Shown in pieces: positions 25,650 through 34,067 of a DNA stretch of 47,140 bases. A program made the position numbers and the translations under genes. Numbering within the stretch: the stretch's first letter is position 1; every line of letters starts with the position of its first letter. The DNA is from Brevifilum sp029548365 (GTDB lineage Bacteria; Chloroflexota; Anaerolineae; Anaerolineales; Anaerolineaceae). The DNA is taken from assembly GCA_035376985.1 (NCBI GenBank), contig DAOSSA010000018.1, forward strand, positions 1 to 47,140, in the 5' to 3' direction. A model generated the notes under the pieces. The model saw nothing but the letters and a program-made list of their open reading frames with translations, was not told where the DNA came from and did not search any database.

Positions 25650-28091
25650 ATGGATTTAGGAACGGTACGCTCAATAAATATTAATGAGGAAATGCAACAA
25701 TCTTATCTCGATTATGCAATGAGTGTGATTGTTTCCAGGGCTTTGCCCGATGCCAGGGATGGTCTTAAACCCGTTCAGCGAAGAATTCTTTATGCCATGT
25801 TCGAAATGGGCTTGCGATCGGGTTCTGCGCACAAGAAATCTGCCAGGATCGTTGGAGAGGTTTTGGGAAAGTATCACCCGCACGGTGATATGGCAGTTTA
25901 TGACGCCATGGCAAGGCTGGCTCAAGACTTTTCTCAGCGGTACAGGTTGGTAGAAGGACAGGGGAATTTTGGGAGTATTGATGGCGATCCTCCGGCGGCT
26001 ATGCGCTATACGGAAGCGCGATTAACTGAGATATCGATGGATATTCTCCAGCAATTAGGGATGGATACGGTTGATTTTCTGGACAACTTTGACGGGACTT
26101 TACAGGAACCGGAGGTGTTGCCATCTTCTATCCCGAATTTGCTGGTCAACGGCGCCTCTGGCATCGCTGTGGCTATGGCAACCAATATCCCACCGCATAA
26201 CCTGGGTGAGGTGGTGGATGCTCTGGTGATGATGTTTGAAAATTGGACAAAAATCGACGATATCGGCGTTGAAGATTTAATGAAATATATTAAAGGCCCT
26301 GATTTCCCCACCGGCGGGTTGATTATCACAGATGACCGCACGGAAACCCTGGCTCAGGCTTATGGGAGTGGAAAGGGTCGTGTGCGTATGCGCGCTCGGG
26401 TGCTTCTGGAAGAGATGAGCAGGGGGAGAAAACGGATCATCGTGACCGAATTGCCCTACATGACCAATAAAGCGACGTTGATTGAGAAAATTGCTGAATT
26501 TGTGCGCGATGGTTCTTTAGAAGGAGTGAGCGATCTACGTGATGAATCCGACCGGCTGGGTATGCGGATCGTGATTGAATTGAGTAAATCTGCTAACCCC
26601 GATGAAGTATTGAAGACACTGTATAAGCGGACCGCAATGCAAGGCACCTTTGGGATTAATATTTTAGCTTTGGTCAAAGGTCAGCCACAGAACCTGAACC
26701 TGAAACAGGCTCTAAAAGTCTTTGCAGATCATCGCCTGGAGGTTGTCAGGCGTCGCAGTGAATATGAATTGAAGAAATCAGAGGAACGCATCCATATTCT
26801 AAATGCTTACCTGATTGCGCTGGAGAACCTGGATGAAGTGATTGACACCATTCGACGGTCACACCGGGTTGAAACTGCCAGAAACAACTTGATGCGCAAA
26901 TTTAACCTTGATGAAATTCAAGCCCAGGCAATTCTGGATATGCCGCTGCGTCGATTGGCGGCTTTAGAGCGTAAGAAAATTGAGGATGAGCACAAGGAAG
27001 TCGAAAAGCGGATTAAGGAATTGAAAGCTTTGCTGCGCTCCCCCAAGATGATGCGCGAGGTTGTCATCAATGAATTGAAGGAGGTGCGCACGCGTTATGC
27101 TGATGCACGCCGAACGCAGATTATCCAGATGCAAGAAGGTGAGACAGCCATTGACCGGCTGACGACCAGGGATATGATGCCAGAAAAGTGCGTGTGGGTC
27201 GCTGTGTCGAAGAGCAACAAAATTGCCCGTACCGATGGCGATAAAAGCTTCAGGCAGTGGGGGCTTGGTGCTCCGGGCATGGTTTTGCGCACAACGACGC
27301 ATCACACGTTGTATCTTGTTACTGAGACCGGTGAGGCAGCAGCACTGGCGGTGCAATCGCTGCCCGTTGCTGATGATCCTGATTCAGGCATCTCGGTGAC
27401 GGCGTTATCACCGCTGAGCAGCAAACACGAGCTGAAGTTGATCTTCTCTGCGCCGTCAGACCTTGAAGAAGGCGATGGGTACGTGGTCAGTGTGAGCAAG
27501 ATGGGCATGGTTAAACGCTCTGCACTGAGCGAACTGCCAGGTCCTTCTGCGCATTTGTTCACCTTGGTAAAAATTAATAACGGTGACGCCCTTAAATTCC
27601 TATTATTTACCAAAGGCGACCAGACGATCTTCCTGGCGACCAAATTGGGAATGGGAATCCGCTTCAACGAGGAGGAAGCGCGACCCATGGGACTGGTCGC
27701 CGCCGGGGTGAATGGCTTAAAACTTCGCAAAGGCGATGAGGTTGTTGGCGGGGGTAATGCCTCACTGCGCGGTGAAATTTTGTTGGTGACCAATCGTGGC
27801 AAAGCAAAACGGATGGAACCGTCTCAATTTCCACTCCAGGGGCGCTATGGGTTGGGGGTGATTGCCTGGAGGTTGCCGGACGATGAGCATGTTGCCGGGT
27901 CAATGATCGGAATACTCACATCTAACGGTGTGGTGCATTTTAAAGAGGCAGCCAGCCGCCTGCTGCGGGTGACGGATGCGCCCAGCCGCACCCGGACACA
28001 AAAAGGTGAGGTTGTAATCGATGTGAAAAAGGGTGATGAGATCCTGGAAATGACAGTTCCGCTGGATGCGGTATCACTGGTTGGTAAATAA
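25650..28091 (+). CDS. gyrA: DNA gyrase subunit A (type IIA topoisomerase A subunit)
   Basis: About 813 residues. The breakage-reunion domain shows DYAMSVIVSRALPDARDGLK, then KPVQRRILYAM, then GKYHPHGDMAVYDAM. The DNA-linking tyrosine is Tyr120 in AMRYTEARL. The C-terminal half is a beta-pinwheel. Near its end FPLQGRYGLGV resembles, but does not match, the gyrase box Q(R/K)RGG(K/R)G, so topoisomerase IV (ParC) cannot be fully excluded. Length, and the absence of a parE neighbour, favour GyrA. I start at the ATG at 25650, with AAAAGGAG 5 bases upstream; a GTG at 25629 is in frame. Residue 81, equivalent to quinolone-contact Ser83 of E. coli, is methionine. Confidence 0.92.
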   Translation: MDLGTVRSININEEMQQSYLDYAMSVIVSRALPDARDGLKPVQRRILYAMFEMGLRSGSAHKKSARIVGEVLGKYHPHGDMAVYDAMARLAQDFSQRYRLVEGQGNFGSIDGDPPAAMRYTEARLTEISMDILQQLGMDTVDFLDNFDGTLQEPEVLPSSIPNLLVNGASGIAVAMATNIPPHNLGEVVDALVMMFENWTKIDDIGVEDLMKYIKGPDFPTGGLIITDDRTETLAQAYGSGKGRVRMRARVLLEEMSRGRKRIIVTELPYMTNKATLIEKIAEFVRDGSLEGVSDLRDESDRLGMRIVIELSKSANPDEVLKTLYKRTAMQGTFGINILALVKGQPQNLNLKQALKVFADHRLEVVRRRSEYELKKSEERIHILNAYLIALENLDEVIDTIRRSHRVETARNNLMRKFNLDEIQAQAILDMPLRRLAALERKKIEDEHKEVEKRIKELKALLRSPKMMREVVINELKEVRTRYADARRTQIIQMQEGETAIDRLTTRDMMPEKCVWVAVSKSNKIARTDGDKSFRQWGLGAPGMVLRTTTHHTLYLVTETGEAAALAVQSLPVADDPDSGISVTALSPLSSKHELKLIFSAPSDLEEGDGYVVSVSKMGMVKRSALSELPGPSAHLFTLVKINNGDALKFLLFTKGDQTIFLATKLGMGIRFNEEEARPMGLVAAGVNGLKLRKGDEVVGGGNASLRGEILLVTNRGKAKRMEPSQFPLQGRYGLGVIAWRLPDDEHVAGSMIGILTSNGVVHFKEAASRLLRVTDAPSRTRTQKGEVVIDVKKGDEILEMTVPLDAVSLVGK

Positions 28092-28116
28092 GCGCTGACG
28101 ATCAGAAAAGCCTGGG

Positions 28117-29214
28117 TTAAGGCTGCTGGATAATCGAATAATGAAATCGGATGGTGTTGTCGATCACGCCCATCGTGTCGCGCCCTTCAGTCACCCCGCC
28201 ATTTGGCTTTTGCACCTGCCAGCGAAAATTATGGATGTGGCGATCGACTTTTTCCTGAAGAAGGATGAATTTTTGTCCTGCATATTCTTCCATCAGGTTG
28301 GCAACCCACTCCCGGATTGCCGGCTTTCCGACGATGGCACTTCCAGAGCGAATATGAACCGCATTGCTGTTATAAAACTTAAGGACTTTATCCGGGTTGT
28401 TGCTATTCAAGGCTGCAAAGTACTGACTGATAAAATCATTGCCTGCTGTGGGGTTTTCATAACTATAATTACGAACGAGATCCCAAAATTTTGGTAAATC
28501 ACGCCGACAACCTTCCCAATACCAGAAATTGACAGCCGGAAGGTTTAATCTTTGGGCGACCTGCAGGAACTCGATCACATCGTTCTCTTGCGGTTTCCAG
28601 CCATGTTCTTTGAAAGTCGGACCGGTAGGGATAATCGGTCGGAAGGGCCTGATCTGGTTGTATTCATTGATACAGCGTTGCAATTGTGCGCCACCTGTAT
28701 TGATTGATTTCATCCAGTAAACCTGGGGCATGTTGTAATTACACCGTTCAAGAAAATTACTAAAGGGAAAATCAGGATGATATGAAGGGAAGCGATATGA
28801 GCTGAGTGCTATTGGCAGACTGCCTAAATTATTGCGCAGGATGTTCATATAACGGCTGGCGGCTGCAGCCTTTTTGGGTTGTTTGAACTCATGTTCTGCA
28901 TTGACCACATAACCATCAACACCCAGCTCAATTGAGCGTTTGACCGCAATTTGTGCTTCTTGATCGGGGTGATTTCCATAGATGTACTGCCATCCCCAAA
29001 CTGCGATATTGTGGGATTGGAGCTTTTTAATCACAGGGCGGACGTAATCAAAACCGCTTTCAAGGTCAACGTTGTAAGGGAAGGCGCCATCAGCTATTTT
29101 GATTAACACATGTGATAATTTGGCTTCGCGCGCCAGGCCGACGATGCGATCGGGGTTGCCCTTTTCGCAATTTTTCAGCATCCAAATATAATAACCTTTG
29201 CCTTTAAGCTCCAT
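28117..29214 (-). CDS. Glycosidase-like TIM-barrel protein fused to a SnoaL/NTF2-like domain
   Basis: 365 residues with no signal peptide. Residues 1 to about 245 look like a TIM barrel of the glycoside-hydrolase-like type. Alternating strands include HVLIKIADG, IAVWGWQYIYG, GVDGYVVNAEHEF and NMPQVYWM, with candidate acidic residues in NAEHEF and NFWYWEG. Residues of about 258-365 are a SnoaL/NTF2-like cone: an opening helix FISQYFAALNSNNPDKVLKF, then IVGKPAIREWVANLM and a final beta sheet. I recognise both halves as folds but know no named family with this pairing, so no function is assigned. AGGAC lies 8 bases before the ATG. It is convergent with gyrA, and its stop falls in a small hairpin followed by four T on its own strand. 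Confidence 0.7.
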   Translation of the reverse strand: MELKGKGYYIWMLKNCEKGNPDRIVGLAREAKLSHVLIKIADGAFPYNVDLESGFDYVRPVIKKLQSHNIAVWGWQYIYGNHPDQEAQIAVKRSIELGVDGYVVNAEHEFKQPKKAAAASRYMNILRNNLGSLPIALSSYRFPSYHPDFPFSNFLERCNYNMPQVYWMKSINTGGAQLQRCINEYNQIRPFRPIIPTGPTFKEHGWKPQENDVIEFLQVAQRLNLPAVNFWYWEGCRRDLPKFWDLVRNYSYENPTAGNDFISQYFAALNSNNPDKVLKFYNSNAVHIRSGSAIVGKPAIREWVANLMEEYAGQKFILLQEKVDRHIHNFRWQVQKPNGGVTEGRDTMGVIDNTIRFHYSIIQQP

Positions 29215-29228
29215 GGTATTTGTCCTGA

Positions 29229-29801
29229 TTAATGATCTTGTGGCGTCCCTGCAAGGCCGAGTTCTTCAGCAATGCTGTTCATTGCTTCAATCACGTTGGC
29301 GACATGTTCCCAGAGATCGATTCCTAACTCTGCAGCGCCCAGCTCAATTTCTTCCCGATTAGCGCCCGCAGCAAAGGATTTGTCTTTCCACTTGTTTTTG
29401 ACAGATTTTGGTTTGAGATCATATATGGCTTTTGAAGGCCTGACCAGGGCAACGGCAGTGATTAAGCCGGTCACCTCATCACAGGCGAACAGGGCTTTTT
29501 CCATATGCGTCTCTCGAGGGATACCCGTGTGAGTCGCATGACTGAGGACTGCCCTGATGATATCTTCTGGAACCTTATGCTCCCGCAAAATGGATTCACC
29601 AGCCAGGGGATGTTCTTCTAGGGTGGGATGAATTTCCCAATCAAAGTCGTGCATTAATGCGGTCACTGCCCATTTTTCCTCATCTTCGCCAAATTTGCGG
29701 GCATAAAAACGCATAGCAGCTTCAACAGCCAGCATATGTTTGATAAGGTTAGGGCTCTTGACGTATTGATGCAAAATGGTTAATGCTTGATCTCTGTTCA
29801 T
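29229..29801 (-). CDS. HD-domain hydrolase
   Basis: 190 residues. The metal-binding HD pattern is clear: His in LIKHMLAVEAAM, the HD pair in LMHDFDWEIHP, further histidines in EEHPLAGESIL and VLSHATHTG, and the distal Asp in ACDEVTG. HD proteins are metal-dependent phosphohydrolases acting on nucleotides or related phosphoesters; the substrate cannot be read here. I start at the ATG at 29801, which has an AAAGAG-type ribosome binding site. The open frame continues upstream to 30050, but that part overlaps the DUF218 gene in another frame and has no domain character. It lies 14 bases upstream of the TIM-barrel/SnoaL gene and is probably cotranscribed with it. Confidence 0.85.
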   Translation of the reverse strand: MNRDQALTILHQYVKSPNLIKHMLAVEAAMRFYARKFGEDEEKWAVTALMHDFDWEIHPTLEEHPLAGESILREHKVPEDIIRAVLSHATHTGIPRETHMEKALFACDEVTGLITAVALVRPSKAIYDLKPKSVKNKWKDKSFAAGANREEIELGAAELGIDLWEHVANVIEAMNSIAEELGLAGTPQDH

Positions 29802-29872
29802 GGTTAGCTCTTTTATTGCAATATTGATGCCAGAATTGGTTATTATTAATGGTGATTGAAAAAAAGTCAGAT

Positions 29873-30529
29873 TCAGGGGAAGATGGGTTCGGGTTGACCG
29901 GGTAATGGTGTGGGCTGGGCAAAGAACACGTCCCAAATCGCCGCGCTGGAAGCAGGTATTTCCCGTGCCCACCAGAAGATATACCCGCGACGGTTGTAAT
30001 TGGCATCGTCCGCGGTGACGCCATAAGCTTCGATATTCAAAGCGTTGCAAATGAATAAAGCTCGGGGTAAGTGAAAAGACTGGGTAACGATGATCAGTTG
30101 GTTGACGCCAAAAATATCTCGGGCGCGGTAACAGCTGTCATACGTCCTTATTCCCGCTGGGTCCAGAACGATATCTTCACCAGGGACGCCCAATGACAGG
30201 GCGTACTCAAACATGGCTCCGGGTTCGTTGTAATATTGCGATATGTTGTCACCGCTCATTAAAAGCTTTTCAACTTTCCCAGAAAAATAAAGCTCCGCTG
30301 CTGTTTCAACCCGGTCGCGTAGAACAACGCCGGGCGATCCATCCCGGTTGAGACCGGCGCCCAGAACCAGGGCGACAGGGGCTTCAGGGACATCCTCTGG
30401 TAAAAAGGTCTTTGGTCGGCTGTGAACCAGGATCCCCGTTCGGAGCAAGCCAACAAGGAAGAAGGCGCCGATGCAGATATACAGGATGCTGTGAAATACG
30501 ATCAGAAGAAAGCGGCGGAGGTAATTCAT
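29873..30529 (-). CDS. DUF218 (YdcF/SanA-like) membrane-anchored protein
   Basis: 218 residues. One N-terminal hydrophobic anchor (about 8-30) is followed by a DUF218 domain: VALVLGAGLNRDGSPGVVLRDRV, read as two blocks, then KLLMSGDN, the acidic-rich GEDIVLDPAGIRTYDSC and IIVTQSFHLPRALFI. These blocks are typical of YdcF and SanA proteins, which are linked to envelope barrier function and to SAM or nucleotide binding in single cases. Its ATG overlaps the stop of the upstream lipoprotein gene as ATGA, so translation is probably coupled. The precise reaction is unknown. Confidence 0.85.
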   Translation of the reverse strand: MNYLRRFLLIVFHSILYICIGAFFLVGLLRTGILVHSRPKTFLPEDVPEAPVALVLGAGLNRDGSPGVVLRDRVETAAELYFSGKVEKLLMSGDNISQYYNEPGAMFEYALSLGVPGEDIVLDPAGIRTYDSCYRARDIFGVNQLIIVTQSFHLPRALFICNALNIEAYGVTADDANYNRRGYIFWWAREIPASSAAIWDVFFAQPTPLPGQPEPIFP

Positions 30530-31617
30530 TGTTGCGGTGCGGCGTGAGTGAGAGCTTGCAGATCCAATGCCAGGGGATAAACAACCGAACGGAACCCATT
30601 GTAGAAATTGTCTTCTACTGAGCGAAGTGCTTCAACCTGATAATCCAGAGCGGAACTGATGATATATAACCCGTCCGCGCTGTCTGCAATGCGCAGCATG
30701 GCTTCCTCGATTCGAAAACGCATAAAAACAGGCAAGTTAGGGGACGCAGATAAGCCGACATTGGGAATCAGTCCTTCCGATCTCCAGACGACAAAAACCT
30801 GGTTCTGGGCATCGGGAAGGTTGAACATGATATCGCTGGAGGTCAGCGGATCGCCCGTGAGCGCATAGGTGACGCCAAAATCGCAGATGCCTTGAATATA
30901 AATTGCCCGAATGATCGCATTGTAGCTGTAAACGAAGACGGGATCCTGGGTTGGCGTACTGGTAATCGCTAACAATCCCATGGGAACATAATAACCGGGG
31001 GTTGAATTGGGATCCAGGAAGCAGGGGCGAGTGCCCGCAAATTGCTGCAAGGCGGGCAGAATATCAGCGGTATTTTCGCTGGTTTCGGGGTCGAAAAAGT
31101 GCTCAAACCCACGGTAGATATTGGCGATGAACTGAACCCCGTAAGAAAAGACACCCTGGTGATTTGTCATCAGCATGACCTCGGCAAACCCCTGTTCATT
31201 CAGGTACAGGTATTCCAGCGGATTAACCCAGAATAAATCAACTTCGGCTTGCACAATTGCTGTTGACAGCGATTCAAAATCCGGATAGAGCAGCACCTCA
31301 ATAGCATATCCAGTTTCACTACTTAACAGGTTGGTGAGGTCTTCTGCGGCAATATCTGCATTGGCAAGTTGAGGAAGGACGAAGCCAAAGGTCACGGGGT
31401 TGCCCGCTTCGCCCAAAGGCGGCAGGGTTGGTGTAGCTGTTGGACGAGGTGTGATAGTTGGGTTGGGCGTAGCGGTTTGGTCTGCCGTCCAGGTCGGAGA
31501 GGGTGTTGGAGTGGAGGCCGCCTCCTTGGGTGTGCAGGCTGTCAACAGCACAAGGACAACGATCAGCATTGTGATCAACACCCGTAGACGGCAGCTCTGA
31601 CAAAATAATTTTGGCAT
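30526..31617 (-). CDS. PhnD-like ABC-transporter substrate-binding lipoprotein
   Basis: 363 residues. The N-terminus is a lipoprotein signal with lipobox LLTAC (Cys28), followed by a Thr/Pro-rich low-complexity linker (about 33-66). The mature part begins GNPVTFGFVLPQ and contains VDLFWVNPLEYLYLNEQG, which matches the PhnD/phosphonate-binding pattern. Family members capture phosphonate, phosphite or related anions outside the membrane for an ABC importer. No permease or ATPase gene is nearby, so it is an orphan receptor or works with components elsewhere. It sits 6 bases after the lipM-like gene and overlaps the DUF218 gene by 4 bases, so these three form one operon. Confidence 0.8.
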   Translation of the reverse strand: MPKLFCQSCRLRVLITMLIVVLVLLTACTPKEAASTPTPSPTWTADQTATPNPTITPRPTATPTLPPLGEAGNPVTFGFVLPQLANADIAAEDLTNLLSSETGYAIEVLLYPDFESLSTAIVQAEVDLFWVNPLEYLYLNEQGFAEVMLMTNHQGVFSYGVQFIANIYRGFEHFFDPETSENTADILPALQQFAGTRPCFLDPNSTPGYYVPMGLLAITSTPTQDPVFVYSYNAIIRAIYIQGICDFGVTYALTGDPLTSSDIMFNLPDAQNQVFVVWRSEGLIPNVGLSASPNLPVFMRFRIEEAMLRIADSADGLYIISSALDYQVEALRSVEDNFYNGFRSVVYPLALDLQALTHAAPQQ

Positions 31618-31623
31618 CAGGAA

Positions 31624-32451
31624 TTAGATCCGTTCCGTCCATGCTGGATGGGCATATTTTTCATTGACAAGCTCCTTGGCTCGTGCCAATTCCTTTTCGG
31701 TGAGTTCAGCCGGTTCCAGGTCCAGATTCAGGACCTGTGTGAAGGCATCTTGAAATGCCTGGCTGGCTTGCTCCCATGACATTGCAGCTCCTAATTCGCT
31801 CTCAACCGTGGTTGCATGGGCTAATAACCGTTCTTTTGCTTTTTCCACTGCAGCCGGGTCAGGGAAGTTCAGCGCGTTGATAATGCGCGTCAGGTCTCCA
31901 TGCAGGGGCAGCGCCCCATGCTGAAGGAGACCGTCTTTCCGGCGGGCTTGAGCGGACCCGATCAGTTTTTTTCCATTGACTGTAATTTCGTAATTGGAAG
32001 GAACCTCAAAACAAACCGGGTTAGGCGTTTTTGAATTTTGGCTCGAAGACTGTTGATTGGCTTGTGGATTTAAACCCAGCAGACGCAGCGCCTGGAGCAG
32101 CGCTTCTGAAAGCCGCAGATAACTTTCCAGCACGCCACCCCTGACTCGAGGTTCGGATAAGGGCGCGATCACAGAATAGGTCAGCTCATCCACATGCAGG
32201 ATCGCCCGGCCGCCGGTTGGGCGACGAACAATGTCCCAACCATTGGATTCCGTTTGATCGGTGTTGACCTCAGTAAAAGGCTGGGCATGTCCCAATGACA
32301 GGCAGGCAGGCTTCCAGGCGTAAAGCCGCAATGTTGGCAAAGCTTCTCCGGTAAAGATCGCTTCCAGGATGGCTTCATCCACGGCCATATTCCAGGAACC
32401 CTTTGCCGGTGGATGTATGATCAATCGCCAGGTTGATTTAAGATAATCCAT
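31624..32451 (-). CDS. Octanoyl/lipoyl transferase, LipM/LplA family
   Basis: 275 residues with the BPL_LplA_LipB fold. RRPTGGRAILHVDELTYS is the lipoate-binding GG signature. CFEVPSNYEITVNGKKLIGS supplies the conserved cysteine and lysine, and QHGALPLHGDL completes the pattern. A cysteine in the CF-x-x-PS context is typical of LipM, the GcvH-dependent octanoyltransferase, and lipA lies only about 550 bases away on the opposite strand, so endogenous lipoate assembly is the likely role. An LplA-type ligase is the alternative. It heads the minus-strand block; the divergent gap 32452-32637 should contain its promoter, but I see no convincing -35/-10 pair. Confidence 0.87.
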   Translation of the reverse strand: MDYLKSTWRLIIHPPAKGSWNMAVDEAILEAIFTGEALPTLRLYAWKPACLSLGHAQPFTEVNTDQTESNGWDIVRRPTGGRAILHVDELTYSVIAPLSEPRVRGGVLESYLRLSEALLQALRLLGLNPQANQQSSSQNSKTPNPVCFEVPSNYEITVNGKKLIGSAQARRKDGLLQHGALPLHGDLTRIINALNFPDPAAVEKAKERLLAHATTVESELGAAMSWEQASQAFQDAFTQVLNLDLEPAELTEKELARAKELVNEKYAHPAWTERI

Positions 32452-32637
32452 CGTGTGTATCTCTTTTGGTCAATAATTCCAACCTTATTTTATACCACTT
32501 CTGAGATATACTGGGTATGATTAATTATAAAGAGGCGATCCAGACCTGATTATTTCAACTGGATGTAAAGTTATTTACAGAAAATAAATGGATAATGGAA
32601 AACAGAACCAGAGAGCAATCTTGAAAGGCTGGATGGC

Positions 32638-32859
32638 ATGGAAGTTAAGAAATTATATCGAATTCCGTCTGAAGGCAGCCTTGCAGGCGTTTGCGCCGGA
32701 CTTGGAAAGTACCTGTCGATTGACCCTGTAATCTTGCGGGCGTTGTTTGCCGCCTTATCCTTACCTGGCGGATTTGGCATTCTGCTTTACCTGGCTATGT
32801 GGCTGATTGTTCCGATTGAGCCACCGGACGAAGAAACTCCGAATAAAGAAGCGGATTAA
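32638..32859 (+). CDS. PspC-domain small membrane protein
   Basis: 73 residues. KKLYRIPSEGSLAGVCAGLG is followed by YLSIDPVILRALFAAL and a hydrophobic segment GFGILLYLAMWLIVP. This is the complete single-domain PspC pattern. PspC proteins sit in the cytoplasmic membrane and are linked to phage-shock or envelope-stress responses in model species. AAAGG lies about 9 bases before the ATG. It stands between lipM (divergent) and lipA, and no other psp gene is visible. Confidence 0.9.
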   Translation: MEVKKLYRIPSEGSLAGVCAGLGKYLSIDPVILRALFAALSLPGGFGILLYLAMWLIVPIEPPDEETPNKEAD

Positions 32860-32976
32860 TCTAAAAATTTTGATCGGGTCAGGTCACTGACAACCCGCGC
32901 GAACCGCCGGATGAAAAAACTACCAGCATATTTTTGGGATTCGCCTTGCCTTGTTTCTGTAACCGGGGCATGGGAG

Positions 32977-32982
32977 TATAAT
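32977..32982 (+). promoter_or_regulatory. Possible -10 box of lipA
   Basis: A perfect TATAAT lies 17 bases before the lipA ATG, giving a leader of about ten bases that would still hold the GGAGG ribosome binding site (32990-32994). The best -35 match (TTGTTT at 32951) is 20 bases away, which is too far to be convincing. Confidence 0.3.
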
Positions 32983-32999
32983 TTTGGGTGGAGGTACAA

Positions 33000-33932
33000 A
33001 TGTCGACAAATCCGACCAGAAATCGCATAGATCCAAAGGTGATTGATACCACACCTGTTCGGCGCCCAGACTGGATCAGGGTGCGTGCGCCCAATGGGGA
33101 GAATTATCAAGACCTGCAGCGCCTGATGCGCAGCAAGGCATTGCATACGGTCTGTGAGGAGGCTGGCTGTCCAAATATCGGTGAATGCTGGGGCAGCGGG
33201 ACCGCCACTTTTTTGATTTTGGGCGATGTGTGTACGCGCACCTGCGGGTTTTGTGATATTAAACATGGGCGTCCTGAATTCATAGATTGGGAAGAGCCTG
33301 AACGTGTAGCCCAGGCTGTGAAGCAAATGGATCTCAGGCACGCCGTGATCACCAGCGTCAACCGCGATGAACGCCGGGACGGGGGCGCACCAATTTTTGC
33401 CATGATCATCCAGCGCATTCGGCAATTATTACCAAAATGTTCCGTTGAGGTATTGATCCCCGATTTCAAAGGCAGTGTCGAAGCTTTGCGGATCGTGATG
33501 GCTGCCCGACCAGAAATCCTTAACCATAATGTTGAAACAGTTCCGCGTTTATTCAAAAGTGTACAACCCCAGGATCGTTATGCATGGTCACAGGCTATTC
33601 ATACCGCTGCCAAACACTTAGACCCGGATGTGCTGACCAAATCCGGCATTATGGTGGGACTGGGCGAGACCTTTGAAGAAGTTCAAGAAACGATGCGCGA
33701 TTTACGTAACTGGGATGTGGATATCCTCACCATTGGGCAATATTTACAGCCAAGCCGGAAGCACCTTCCCATTGCGCGTTATTACACCCCTGATGAATTC
33801 GAGGCATTAAAGAACTTTGGGCTGGAGATCGGGTTTCAGTGGGTTGAAAGCGCCCCCCTGGTCAGGTCTTCCTACCATGCCCTGGAACAGGTGCGTGCAC
33901 TTTCTGGGGTGCACAAAGATTTAAATGCGTAA
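33000..33932 (+). CDS. lipA: Lipoyl synthase
   Basis: About 310 residues. This radical SAM enzyme inserts two sulfurs into protein-bound octanoyl groups. The auxiliary cluster cysteines are Cys52, Cys57 and Cys63 in VCEEAGCPNIGECWG. The radical SAM cluster cysteines are Cys78, Cys82 and Cys85 in CTRTCGFCDI. TSVNRDERRDGGA, NHNVETVPRL and SGIMVGLGETFEEV are further family blocks, and the C-terminal APLVRSSYHA contains the conserved serine motif RSSYHA. I start at ATG 33000 because GGAGG lies 5 bases upstream; GTG at 32988 overlaps that site. A terminator follows. It works with the LipM-type protein encoded across the divergent gap. Confidence 0.97.
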   Translation: MSTNPTRNRIDPKVIDTTPVRRPDWIRVRAPNGENYQDLQRLMRSKALHTVCEEAGCPNIGECWGSGTATFLILGDVCTRTCGFCDIKHGRPEFIDWEEPERVAQAVKQMDLRHAVITSVNRDERRDGGAPIFAMIIQRIRQLLPKCSVEVLIPDFKGSVEALRIVMAARPEILNHNVETVPRLFKSVQPQDRYAWSQAIHTAAKHLDPDVLTKSGIMVGLGETFEEVQETMRDLRNWDVDILTIGQYLQPSRKHLPIARYYTPDEFEALKNFGLEIGFQWVESAPLVRSSYHALEQVRALSGVHKDLNA

Positions 33933-33958
33933 AATAAATACCAGTTGTTAATCCGATT

Positions 33959-33986
33959 AAGGCATCCACATCGGGATGCCTTTTTT
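33959..33986 (+). terminator. Intrinsic terminator after lipA
   Basis: AAGGCATCC pairs with GGATGCCTT around a six-base loop (ACATCG) and is followed by a T run. Confidence 0.85.
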
Positions 33987-34030
33987 ATTGCTCGTAACTT
34001 CCTCAAACAAACCAGGTGATACACGAAATA

Positions 34031-34039
34031 TGTTAAAAT
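34031..34039 (+). promoter_or_regulatory. Possible extended -10 promoter for the DUF355 gene
   Basis: TGTTAAAAT is a TGn extended -10 with TAAAAT at 34034-34039. Its predicted start lies about 20 bases before the ATG at 34068. No -35 match is visible. Confidence 0.35.
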
Positions 34040-34067
34040 TAGCCTACCATCAAAGGAGGTGGCTGTT

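Noticed and set aside
29802..30050. N-terminal extension of the HD-domain protein
   Set aside because: The extra 83 codons overlap the DUF218 coding sequence, lack domain character, and the internal ATG at 29801 has its own ribosome site.
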